NCBI GenBank assembly: GCA_965651255.1
Contig: CBFGRU010000019.1
Coordinates: 1 to 21,585, forward strand
Source: CBFGRU01 sp965651255
GTDB lineage: Bacteria > Planctomycetota > Phycisphaerae > Phycisphaerales > SM1A02
Length of the DNA stretch: 21,585 nt
Reading direction: 5' to 3'
Part shown: piece by piece, positions 8,922 to 16,445 of the stretch
How positions within the stretch are numbered: position 1 is the first letter of the stretch
How the letters are laid out: the number at the start of each line of letters is the position of its first letter
The notes under the pieces: model-generated
Database searches by the model: none
Told to the model about the DNA's origin: nothing
Seen by the model: the letters and a program-made list of their open reading frames with translations, nothing else
Program-made: the position numbers and the translations under genes

Positions 8922-9094
8922 GAAGCTGGTCCTGATCCCGAGCTTTCAAGCCGTTCACTCGCAGTTCACGCTACACCGGGGCGAGGTAGCATACCAGTGG
9001 TCACGGTGCACAGTGATGCGGTGTCGCCGAGAAATCGAGCGGCATCACAAGCATGATCGATGCGTGCAGCGTTCGAAGGTGATGTGAAATCAAC

Positions 9095-9113
9095 GCTCGC
9101 TTGGTCTCGCAGC
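9095..9113 (+). repeat. left copy of a 19-bp direct repeat flanking the nuclease-like gene
   Basis: GCTCGCTTGGTCTCGCAGC recurs at 10591-10609 in the same orientation with 17 of 19 bases identical. The pair encloses the nuclease gene with its promoter and nothing else. It could mark ends of an inserted segment or an att-like duplication. No integrase or transposase gene lies inside. Confidence 0.45.
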
Positions 9114-9141
9114 CAGTTCACAGGGTTCCCAAACAACTGCG

Positions 9142-9167
9142 CTGTTCGGAGACCTGTTCGGTATACT
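9142..9167 (+). promoter_or_regulatory. candidate promoter of the nuclease-like gene with tandem CTGTTCGG boxes
   Basis: A TATACT -10 box lies at 9162-9167, about 45 bp before the TTG start at 9213. Two copies of CTGTTCGG (9142-9149 and 9154-9161) sit in tandem, 12 bp apart, directly upstream, where a -35 would be. No good -35 is visible, so an activator or repressor could bind the paired boxes. The rest of the 291-bp gap 8922-9212 shows no gene. Confidence 0.35.
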
Positions 9168-9212
9168 CAGGCAACTTGATTGACTTGAACAGGTGCCCGG
9201 AGCGCTTCCGTC

Positions 9213-10487
9213 TTGCGATCAGTCTTCGACCAGTACACCCAGCCCGAGAATCGATTGACGCACGCGTTGGCATGCGCGCTCGAACATGATCGCTCTCTGA
9301 TACGACCCTTTCTTCGCTGGGTTGGCGTCAAGCAAGTTCCCCCGGAGCGATCGTTGCGGATCGTTGAGCAACAGGTGCCGGGCGAGGCGGTCTCCGGCGA
9401 CGAGATTGAGTCGTCCGGACTTCCCGATCTGTGCATGTTTGATGACGACGGAGAGTGGGCTGTGCTCTTCGAAGCGAAGGTCCAGTCTTCCCTCAAGGTC
9501 GAACAGCTGCGACGGCATCGTCGAACCGCAGAACGGCATGGATTTGTACCAAGCGCCATTGTCGTACTCGCGGTTGACTCATCACCGAACAAGATGACTG
9601 ACGAGGTTCCAGTTCATCATATTGAATGGCGATCACTCTGGTCGTGGTTTCGCAGGCAGTCCGACCGATCATTCTGGGCGCGACAGCTTGTGAACTACAT
9701 GCAGGCATTCGAAAACCACATGATTGCACGTGACTACTCGATTCGCGGGACCATCACCATGTTCGACGGGCTCCACTTCGATGATGACGACCCCTACACC
9801 TACCGTGAAGGGAGGCGGCTCATTCGGCTCCTTGGCGATCAACTGCAGAATCGAAAGGACCTGCACACCAAGCTGCGAGTCGATCCCAATGGCGCTCGCA
9901 GACCAGCAATAACCGGGCGCGGCGGAAGCGGTGTATGGGACTTCCTACCTCTCCGGGTCGCTCGCGGTGCCAGTATGTTTACGCAGTACCCGCATCTCAC
10001 GATTGGGATCAATGAGAGTTTCGCGAGCGCCTCGATTACCGTGCCGAACGGCGTTCGGACGAGGATTCGCAATCGCCTGTACAAGTGCGATCATGACACG
10101 TTCTGTCAACTGATGCGAGACATCTTCGATCGGCTGGAACCACTTCGTAAGAAATCGAAACAATTGCGCGTGGTCGCGTATGCGCTGCAGCGACATTACC
10201 GCAGTCAGCGATCAATGGGAATCGAAGATGGGCGAATTCGCGCAGATCTTCGTACGCTTGTGAGGCAGAAGTCGAGCGAAGGAGTGAAGTTCCAGCCCCA
10301 ATGGATCGAGGCGATCCACGCGCTGCTCGCGAACAAACGCTCAAACATTCAGTTCGGCATCAGCGCCGAATTCAGTTACGACTGCCCCATCATTCGATCG
10401 GCGAAGGCTTCGGATCTCTTTGCCGAAGCTTGGATCGGAATGACACCATTGCTCGACCTTCTGCTCGACGGAGAGTCGCACCACTGA
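9213..10487 (+). CDS. PD-(D/E)XK nuclease superfamily protein, stand-alone
   Basis: A 424-aa cytosolic protein. The N-terminal domain carries the core nuclease motif: Pro71-Asp72 in GLPDLCMFDDD, then LFEAKV with Glu88 and Lys90, and a downstream Gln98 (EQLRRH). The opening QPENRLTHALACALE (from residue 9) resembles PD-(D/E)XK proteins linked to DNA cleavage or restriction-like defence. Residues 150-424 have no domain I recognise; HFDDDDPYTYREGRRLI and an Arg-rich helix near residue 310 stand out. TTG 9213 is the only possible start after the in-frame TGA at 9186, with GGAG 10 nt upstream. There is no methyltransferase, helicase or other partner nearby, and an imperfect direct repeat encloses the gene. 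It runs convergently with metH. The nuclease fold is well supported. A defence role is inference, and an inactive or repair-related nuclease is possible. Confidence 0.72.
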   Translation: MRSVFDQYTQPENRLTHALACALEHDRSLIRPFLRWVGVKQVPPERSLRIVEQQVPGEAVSGDEIESSGLPDLCMFDDDGEWAVLFEAKVQSSLKVEQLRRHRRTAERHGFVPSAIVVLAVDSSPNKMTDEVPVHHIEWRSLWSWFRRQSDRSFWARQLVNYMQAFENHMIARDYSIRGTITMFDGLHFDDDDPYTYREGRRLIRLLGDQLQNRKDLHTKLRVDPNGARRPAITGRGGSGVWDFLPLRVARGASMFTQYPHLTIGINESFASASITVPNGVRTRIRNRLYKCDHDTFCQLMRDIFDRLEPLRKKSKQLRVVAYALQRHYRSQRSMGIEDGRIRADLRTLVRQKSSEGVKFQPQWIEAIHALLANKRSNIQFGISAEFSYDCPIIRSAKASDLFAEAWIGMTPLLDLLLDGESHH

Positions 10488-10590
10488 TCGCATTAAGCCG
10501 CGCCGCCCGTCAGTCTTGCTGGACGACTTTAGCTGAGCTGTGTCCATTGAAACACCCAATCTGCAAGTCTGCGATCTTGCCTTGGAACGC

Positions 10591-10609
10591 GCTCGCTTGG
10601 GCTCGCGGC
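10591..10609 (+). repeat. right copy of the 19-bp direct repeat flanking the nuclease-like gene
   Basis: GCTCGCTTGGGCTCGCGGC matches the left copy at 9095-9113 except at two positions. It lies 10 bp before the metH stop codon, in the 132-bp convergent gap. No strong terminator hairpin is visible in that gap. Confidence 0.45.
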
Positions 10610-10619
10610 GAAACGTTGG

Positions 10620-13600
10620 TTACACGCTGAAGTACTTGGCCTCGGGATGGTGCACGATGATCGCGCTGGTGGACTGCTCGGGGTCAATCTGCCAGTTCTC
10701 GGTCAGCACACAACCGATGCGTTCCGGATCGAGCAGACGGAAGAGTTTCTCCTGATCGCTCATCTCCGGGCAGGCCGGGTAGCCGAACGAATACCGTGAG
10801 CCGCGATACGTCTGTGTAAAGAGATCGCGAATCTTCGGTGAGTCATCATTCCCGATTCCGAGTTCAGCGCGCATGCGTTTGTGCCAGAGTTCCGCGAGCG
10901 CTTCAGCCGACTCCACACCCATCCCGTGCAGGTACAGATATTCGGTGTACTCGTTTCGCTCGAAGTGCTGCTTGGCGATGCGGCTGGCCTCTTCGCCCAT
11001 CGTCACGCAGTGGAAACCGATGACATCCTTCTCGCCCGAATCAACCGAGCGGAAGAAGTCGCTGATGCACAACCGATCACGCTTGTCCTGGCGGGGGAAG
11101 CTGAACCGTTCGATTTCCCGGTCATGGTCTTTCGCATCGAAGACCACCAGATCGTCTCCATCCGATTGACACGGGTAGTACCCGTACACGACGCGCGGCC
11201 GCAGGATGCCATCATCTCGACACTTCGCCTGCATGCGCTTGAAGAGCGGTTCAACCTCGTTCCGCAGATACGTCTCGTACTCTTCCTTGCTCATCGCGCC
11301 GCGCTTGAACCCCCACTGCCCTCGGAAGAGAGCCACCGTATTGATGTACGGATAGATCTCATCCAGGTCGAGATCGGTCACGACTCTGCTTCCATAGAAC
11401 GGCGCGACTGGTACCTGCACATCCCGGGCGACCTTGGATCGCACCTTCTCCTCGACCACAACCGCCCCGGCCGATGTCGCCTCCGTCTTCTCATCCTCCC
11501 GCATCCGCGCGACCTTCTCCTCGGTGGCCGCGCGCTTGGTCAGGCGACTGGTGATCTCTTCGTTCAGAAGATCGAGCGTTCCGCCTGCCAGGTGATCGCA
11601 GATGCGCAATCCTTCGAACGCATCCTTGCCGTAATACAGCGGACCTTCGTAGATTCCGCGCAGATGACTCTCCGCGTAATGCCTGGTCAGCGCGGCCCCG
11701 CCGAGCAGAATGGGCGTTGAGATGCCCATCGCGTTCAGCTCGTGCAGATTCGATTCCATCACCCCGACCGACTTCACCAGCAGGCCGCTCATGCCGATCG
11801 CATCGGCGTTGTGCTGCTTCGCTGCCTCGACGATCGCGCTGATGTGTTGCTTGATGCCCAGGTTGTACACCTGGTAGCCGTTGTTCGAGAGGATGATGTC
11901 AACCAGATTCTTCCCGATGTCATGAACATCGCCCGACACCGTGGCCAGCACCACCTTTGCCTTCGGCCCTCCCGAACCTTCCGACTTCTCCATGTGCGGT
12001 TCCAGATGTGCCACGGCCTTCTTCATCACTTCCGCTGACTGCAGCACGAACGGCAACTGCATCTGTCCGCTTCCGAACAGCTCACCCACCACTTTCATAC
12101 CCGCCAGCAGGTGATCGTTGATGATCTCGAGCGGGCGATACTTCTTCATCGCCTCTTCGAGATGCGCTTCCAGATCGCGCTGTTCACCGTCGATGATGTG
12201 ACGTTGAAGCTTGTCTTCGATCGACAACGACTCCATATCGTCCTTGACCACTTCCTCTTCCCCATCGGGAAACAGGCCGATGAAGTGCAGCAGCGGATCG
12301 AAGTTCTCCGGCGTTCCTTCCGGTCGATTCGCACCTCGACGATCGAAGATGAGCCATTGTGCGGCTTCCCATTTTTCTTCATCGATCTTGTTCTTCGGAA
12401 GTATCTTGCTGGCATGAACGATCGCGCTGGTCAGCCCGCGCTCGCGCGCTTCGTGCAGAAACGCCGAGTTGAGTACCTGCCGCGCATTCGGCTTCAGGCC
12501 GAACGAAATGTTCGACAGACCGAGCAGAATGCCGCAGGCCGGGAAACGATCGTGAATGCGCTGAATGCCTTCCAGCGTCTCCAGCCCGAGCTTTCGGTCA
12601 TCCTCATTCCCGGTGCAGATCGTGAACGTCAGCGGATCAAAGAAGAGGTCGCGTTCATCCAATCCCCACTTGTTCGTATAGAGATCGTGCATCCGCTCCG
12701 CGATGGCGAGTTTGCGTTCGGCGGTCTTTGCCATGCCCGCCTGCGGGTCTTCATCAATCGTCAACGCCACAACGGCAGCACCGTAGCGTTTGAGCATCGG
12801 GCAGACTTCATCGAACCGCTTCTCGCCGTCTTCAAGATTGATCGAATTGACAATGCACTTACCACCGGCGCGCTGCAGGGCTGCCTCGAGTACCGGCGCT
12901 TCGGTTGAATCGATCATGAGCGGCACATTCACCTGCCGAACGTACCGGGAAGTCACTTCGCTCATATCCTGCACGCCGTTGCGTCCGACGAAGTCAACGC
13001 ACACATCCGTCAGGTGCGCGCCCCCCTTCACTTCCTCACGCGCCATCGACACCAGGCCGTCCCAATCCTCTTCATCCAGCAACCGCTTGAACTTGCGCGA
13101 ACCGTTCGCGTTCGTGCGCTCGCCCACAATGAGAAACGACGGCGTCTGGTCATACTCCACATACGAATAAAGACTCGAGCATCCCGGCTTCTGCGGCGTG
13201 ATATCACGCTTGATTGGCGTGCGCTCACTCACCGCTTCGGCGAGTTGCCGGATGTGCTCCGGCGTGGTGCCGCAGCATCCGCCGACGATGTTCACACCGA
13301 ACTCCGCGGTGAAGCGGTCGAGCGCTTCCACAAACGGCCCCGGCTTGAGCGGATACTCCGTCTGCCCGTCAACGAGCACCGGCAGCCCCGCGTTCGGCAC
13401 CACCGAAATCTTCCGTTCCCAGTGTTTCGCCAGGTACGCGACATGCTCACCCATCTCCACCGGACCGGTCGCGCAGTTCAGACCCAATGAAGCAATCGGA
13501 AACGGCTTCAGCGCATTCACGACCGCAGCAATCTCTGAGCCGAGCAACATCGTGCCCGTCGTCTCCATCGTCACACTGATGAGAATCGGGAGATCCTCAA

Positions 13601-14159
13601 CGCGCTTCTTCCGGTTGTGCAGCGCATCAAGCACCGCGTTGATCGCGCACTTCACCTGCAGCAAATCTTGACACGTTTCGATGATGAACGCATCGGCCCC
13701 GCCATCGATCAACCCCTCCGCCTGAAGCGTGTAACTGGCGAGCATCTTCTTCCAGTCGATCTGGCCGAGCGTGATCAGTTTGGTCCCCGGCCCCATCGAC
13801 CCGATCACAAACCGCGGCTTGTCATCGGTCGAATACTTTTCGCACGCGGCCCGCGCGACCTCCGCAGCGCGCTTGTTCAGCTCGTACGCCCAACCCCGTG
13901 CCTCATCGTCAAACTCCGCCAGCACATGCGGCGCCCCGCCGAACGAATCGGTCTCCACGCAGTCCGCACCCACTTCCAGAAACGTCTCGTGGATGCCCTG
14001 GATCACCTCCGGCCGGCTCTTCACCAGAATGTCCGTACAGTTCTCCCGGCCGAGATAGTCCTTCTCAACGCAGAGGTCACAATTGTGGATGCTGGTTCCC
14101 ATCGCCCCATCAAAAACGAGGAGGCGCCTGTCAAGCTCGGCAAGAAAACGACTGGGCAT
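10620..14159 (-). CDS. metH: cobalamin-dependent methionine synthase
   Basis: MetH transfers a methyl group from 5-methyltetrahydrofolate through methylcobalamin to homocysteine. All four modules are present in 1179 aa, near the usual 1200. The homocysteine domain (about 1-310) has zinc ligands Cys229 in GLNCATGP and Cys295-Cys296 in GGCCGTTP. The pterin domain begins near FLIVGERTNANGSRKF (342-357). The cobalamin domain has cap helices near 640-720, then the base-off ligand His746 in DVHDIGKN and GMSGLLVKS. The SAM-dependent reactivation domain (from about 925) includes YYPCQSDGD, FHCVTMGEEA and RGSRYSFGYPACPE. Full length implies self-reactivation without a separate protein. No cobalamin or SAM riboswitch was recognised upstream. 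No clear ribosome binding site precedes ATG 14159; a short hairpin (14161-14176) sits there instead. It is monocistronic in this window. Confidence 0.97.
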   Translation of the reverse strand: MPSRFLAELDRRLLVFDGAMGTSIHNCDLCVEKDYLGRENCTDILVKSRPEVIQGIHETFLEVGADCVETDSFGGAPHVLAEFDDEARGWAYELNKRAAEVARAACEKYSTDDKPRFVIGSMGPGTKLITLGQIDWKKMLASYTLQAEGLIDGGADAFIIETCQDLLQVKCAINAVLDALHNRKKRVEDLPILISVTMETTGTMLLGSEIAAVVNALKPFPIASLGLNCATGPVEMGEHVAYLAKHWERKISVVPNAGLPVLVDGQTEYPLKPGPFVEALDRFTAEFGVNIVGGCCGTTPEHIRQLAEAVSERTPIKRDITPQKPGCSSLYSYVEYDQTPSFLIVGERTNANGSRKFKRLLDEEDWDGLVSMAREEVKGGAHLTDVCVDFVGRNGVQDMSEVTSRYVRQVNVPLMIDSTEAPVLEAALQRAGGKCIVNSINLEDGEKRFDEVCPMLKRYGAAVVALTIDEDPQAGMAKTAERKLAIAERMHDLYTNKWGLDERDLFFDPLTFTICTGNEDDRKLGLETLEGIQRIHDRFPACGILLGLSNISFGLKPNARQVLNSAFLHEARERGLTSAIVHASKILPKNKIDEEKWEAAQWLIFDRRGANRPEGTPENFDPLLHFIGLFPDGEEEVVKDDMESLSIEDKLQRHIIDGEQRDLEAHLEEAMKKYRPLEIINDHLLAGMKVVGELFGSGQMQLPFVLQSAEVMKKAVAHLEPHMEKSEGSGGPKAKVVLATVSGDVHDIGKNLVDIILSNNGYQVYNLGIKQHISAIVEAAKQHNADAIGMSGLLVKSVGVMESNLHELNAMGISTPILLGGAALTRHYAESHLRGIYEGPLYYGKDAFEGLRICDHLAGGTLDLLNEEITSRLTKRAATEEKVARMREDEKTEATSAGAVVVEEKVRSKVARDVQVPVAPFYGSRVVTDLDLDEIYPYINTVALFRGQWGFKRGAMSKEEYETYLRNEVEPLFKRMQAKCRDDGILRPRVVYGYYPCQSDGDDLVVFDAKDHDREIERFSFPRQDKRDRLCISDFFRSVDSGEKDVIGFHCVTMGEEASRIAKQHFERNEYTEYLYLHGMGVESAEALAELWHKRMRAELGIGNDDSPKIRDLFTQTYRGSRYSFGYPACPEMSDQEKLFRLLDPERIGCVLTENWQIDPEQSTSAIIVHHPEAKYFSV

Positions 14160-14195
14160 GCGATGACTCTACATCGGAAATGCCATCCTTTCAAC

Positions 14196-14219
14196 CGTTT
14201 ATCCGGATGAACGGATGAA
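14196..14219. promoter_or_regulatory. candidate operator between metH and the secreted-protein gene
   Basis: An inverted repeat, CGTTTATCC/GGATGAACG (14196-14213, one mismatch in nine pairs), overlaps a perfect tandem repeat of CGGATGAA (14204-14211 and 14212-14219). It lies 37-60 bp upstream of the metH start in the 177-bp gap between divergent genes, a usual place for a transcription factor. A second small hairpin CGATG-6 nt-CATCG (14161-14176) lies next to the metH ATG. The binding protein is unknown. Confidence 0.35.
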
Positions 14220-14336
14220 TCATTCCGCCGCCCCCGCCCGCCCAGACGGTATCATCCCACTCCCAAAGCCCGCCCCCTCGGCACGTTGCTGCGCGGAAGG
14301 GCTTCTCGTCTGAACTCGTTGCGAAACGGAGTCTGC

Positions 14337-15224
14337 ATGAAGACCCCCACCAGGAACCTCTCACGGCCCGCACTCCTTTCTTTGGCCTTGCTGACCTCTC
14401 CCATCGCCATGACGGGCCTCGCGGCCACGAGCGCCCCGCCCGTTCCCGCCGGTGGCCAGAACACAGAAGAATCGTTGCCCGCTGCGAAGGACCTCATCAA
14501 GAAGTCCCATGATGCGGCTGGCGGGGTTGATGCCTTCAAGGATGTCAAGACCGCACAGTTTGAAGTCACGCTCTCAACCCCCCAGGGCGAGCAGCGCATG
14601 ACCGCCTTTACCTTGCGCCCATCCATGATCGCCTTCGAGCAGCCGACCCCAACCGGAAACGTCGTCCGCGTCTACAGCAACGGCAAGTACGCATGGGTCC
14701 AGTCTCCGCAGGATACCGGTATGCAGATCATCCCGGCGAACCAGCTCGGCCCGATTCAGCCCGTTCTCAACATCCAGAACGTTTTCCTTGAACTGACCGA
14801 GCGATTCAAGGATCACCGCACCATCGAAAAGACCGAGTATGGCGGCAAGATGGCCTACCGCGTCGAGGCCGTAGACAAGCTCGATGATTCAAAGACATCA
14901 ATCTTCTTCAATGAAGAAGATGGCAGTTTCCTCGGCCAGAAGGTCTCCTTTGCAACTCCCATGGGCGCCATGGAAGCGGGCACCATTGTGACGGAATGGG
15001 AAGAGATTGACGGCCGCAAGTTCATCCGCAAGCTCGATATGAACCTCGGCCCGCAGCTGGTCACCTTTATGATCAGCGATGTTGAGATCAATGGTGTGGA
15101 AGAGTCGATGTTTGACCTTCCCGAGACCGTGAAGGAACAGATCAAGGCCTTTGAAGAACAGCAGAAGGCCGCAGAAGAATCGCAAAGCGATGGCAACGAG
15201 GGCGATGGCGGCACCATCCGCTGA
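14337..15224 (+). CDS. secreted LolA-like outer-membrane lipoprotein-sorting family protein
   Basis: A 295-aa exported protein. It has a cleavable signal sequence: basic MKTPTRNLSRP, a hydrophobic stretch to about residue 28, then Ala-rich residues. The mature part begins with AAKDLIKKSHDAAGG and runs through alternating strands (FEVTLSTPQGEQRMTAFTLR, RVYSNGKYAWVQSP, MAYRVEAVDKLDD, SIFFNEEDGSFLGQKVSFA). This is the order of LolA/LppX-like half-barrels that carry lipids or lipoproteins in the periplasm. The C-terminus is a Glu/Gln-rich helix and an acidic, Gly-rich tail. ATG 14337 has GGAG 5 nt upstream; an earlier ATG at 14286 would bury the signal peptide. Assignment to the fold is from pattern only, and no lipobox Cys is present. 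A strong hairpin follows the gene, so co-transcription with the ABC genes is doubtful. Confidence 0.6.
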   Translation: MKTPTRNLSRPALLSLALLTSPIAMTGLAATSAPPVPAGGQNTEESLPAAKDLIKKSHDAAGGVDAFKDVKTAQFEVTLSTPQGEQRMTAFTLRPSMIAFEQPTPTGNVVRVYSNGKYAWVQSPQDTGMQIIPANQLGPIQPVLNIQNVFLELTERFKDHRTIEKTEYGGKMAYRVEAVDKLDDSKTSIFFNEEDGSFLGQKVSFATPMGAMEAGTIVTEWEEIDGRKFIRKLDMNLGPQLVTFMISDVEINGVEESMFDLPETVKEQIKAFEEQQKAAEESQSDGNEGDGGTIR

Positions 15225-15270
15225 TCCCGTGTGCTGAACACGCATCGGCCCGTCCTTATCAGACTGCATG

Positions 15271-15299
15271 CGCGGCGCTCCGGCCTTCGGGGCGCCGCG
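15271..15299 (+). terminator. strong GC hairpin after the LolA-like gene
   Basis: An 11-bp stem, CGCGGCGCTCC (15271-15281) with GGGGCGCCGCG (15289-15299), encloses a 7-nt GGCCTTC loop and has one G-U pair. It starts 46 bp after the stop codon. The following bases TCTCATTC are only weakly T-rich, so it may act as a terminator or as an mRNA 3' end stabiliser. Confidence 0.55.
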
Positions 15300-15310
15300 T
15301 CTCATTCAGA

Positions 15311-15418
15311 CGCGTGTGGATGTCCACGCGCGCGGGAAAACGGACGCGCGACCCGATTTCTCGAAATGAAATCGCGGAACCAGCGAACAATCGCTGGACT
15401 GCCCGCCACTTCGCGGGC
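15311..15418 (+). other. chain of consecutive hairpins in the ABC operon leader
   Basis: Four further inverted repeats follow the terminator-like hairpin with little unpaired DNA between: 15311-15319/15324-15332 (9 bp, one G-U), 15355-15360/15368-15373 (GATTTC/GAAATC), 15380-15386/15391-15397 (CCAGCGA/TCGCTGG) and 15401-15406/15413-15418 (GCCCGC/GCGGGC). All lie between the LolA-like gene and the ABC ATPase start. The series could be a structured leader RNA, a small RNA or remnants of palindromic elements. I recognise no known riboswitch. Confidence 0.5.
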
Positions 15419-15426
15419 TACCAATC

Positions 15427-15474
15427 GACCCGATCACACGGCCCGACCATCTGACGGACCCGATTCCACGGCCC
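15427..15474 (+). repeat. 30-bp-period direct repeat before the ABC ATPase gene
   Basis: An 18-bp word beginning GACCCGAT and ending CACGGCCC occurs at 15427-15444 and 15457-15474 with two mismatches. The GACCCGAT part is also at 15350-15357. The second copy ends 5 bp before the GGAG ribosome binding site of the ABC ATPase, so a role in its expression is possible. Confidence 0.4.
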
Positions 15475-15488
15475 CCTTGGAGAGACAG

Positions 15489-16445
15489 GTGAGCGAAACA
15501 GCCATCAAACTGCGCAGCGTGAACAAGTCTTACGGCAGCAATCACGCCGTGCGAAACCTTGACCTTGATGTTCCCACCGGCAGCGTCTGTGGATTCCTCG
15601 GGCCGAACGGCGCGGGCAAGTCCACCACCATCCGCATGATCATGTCGATCATCTACCCCGATTCAGGCACCATCGAAGTGCTCGGAAAGGATGCCCTCCG
15701 CAACAAGGACCGCATCGGTTACCTGCCCGAAGAGCGCGGTGTCTACCGCAAGATGAAGGTCGCCGAGTTCGTCGAATACATCGCGAAACTCAAGGGCTTC
15801 AACCCGCCCGACCTCACCAAGCGCGTGCGCGACTGGCTCGAGCGCGTGCAACTGCCCGGCGTCGCCAGGAAGAAGTGCCAGGAACTCTCTAAAGGAATGC
15901 AGCAGAAGGTGCAGTTCCTCGCGGCCATCATCCACGAGCCCGAACTCATCATTCTCGATGAACCCTTCTCCGGCCTCGACCCCGTCAACGCCGTCTTACT
16001 TGATGATCTCATCAGCGAACTGCACGCCGACGGCCGGACAATCATCTTCTCCACGCACACCCTTCACCACGCCGAGCGCATCTGCGATCGCATCTTCCTC
16101 ATCAACAAAGGTGAGAAGCTGCTCGATGACACGCTCGAAGCGGTCCGCGCGCGGTTCGACCCGCGCACCATCGTCGCCGAGCCGCTCAACGGCGAGCTGG
16201 ATACCAACGGCATTCCCGGCGTGCTCGCGGCCAACCGCATGAAGGACCGGCCGGGCATGGAAGTGATGTTCGAAGATGGCTTCGATCCGCAGGACATCAT
16301 GCGTGCGATCGCCAGTCGTCAACCGATGCGCGCGATCGAACTCCGCCGGCCGACGCTCGAAGACATCTTCGTCGAAACCGTGCTGAAGGATGCCGGCGCC
16401 GAAGCCGCCCTCCGCGCGAAGGAGGAGCTCAGCCATGTCGAATAA
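15489..16445 (+). CDS. ABC transporter ATP-binding protein, NatA-like
   Basis: The 318-aa ATPase subunit of an ABC-2 type exporter. Walker A is GPNGAGKST (residues 38-46), the signature is ELSKGMQQKVQ, Walker B with catalytic Glu is LIILDEPFSGLDP, and the H-loop is STHTLHHAE. YLPEERGVYRKM and the roughly 80-residue C-terminal extension (to VETVLKDAG) are typical of the NatA group that works with NatB-like permeases. GTG 15489 was chosen because GGAG lies 6 nt upstream. The frame is open back to 15231, but that part is repetitive and hairpin-rich, so it is probably leader. The permease gene follows with an 11-bp overlap. The substrate is unknown; Na+ or drug efflux is only the family precedent. 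Confidence 0.93.
   Translation: MSETAIKLRSVNKSYGSNHAVRNLDLDVPTGSVCGFLGPNGAGKSTTIRMIMSIIYPDSGTIEVLGKDALRNKDRIGYLPEERGVYRKMKVAEFVEYIAKLKGFNPPDLTKRVRDWLERVQLPGVARKKCQELSKGMQQKVQFLAAIIHEPELIILDEPFSGLDPVNAVLLDDLISELHADGRTIIFSTHTLHHAERICDRIFLINKGEKLLDDTLEAVRARFDPRTIVAEPLNGELDTNGIPGVLAANRMKDRPGMEVMFEDGFDPQDIMRAIASRQPMRAIELRRPTLEDIFVETVLKDAGAEAALRAKEELSHVE

Noticed and set aside
10488..10590. Terminator between the nuclease-like gene and metH
   Set aside because: Only a weak bulged hairpin near GTCAG/CTGGAC is visible and no T-run follows on either strand.
10881..11720. 279-codon plus-strand open frame
   Set aside because: Antisense to the C-terminal and cobalamin parts of metH, without a ribosome binding site or any recognisable domain.
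14160..14336. Cobalamin or SAM riboswitch upstream of metH
   Set aside because: No B12-box-like sequence or characteristic core was found in the 177-bp gap; only short repeats.
15231..15488. N-terminal extension of the ABC ATPase
   Set aside because: The frame is open but consists of hairpins and 30-bp repeats, and a GGAG-supported GTG at 15489 matches the normal family start.
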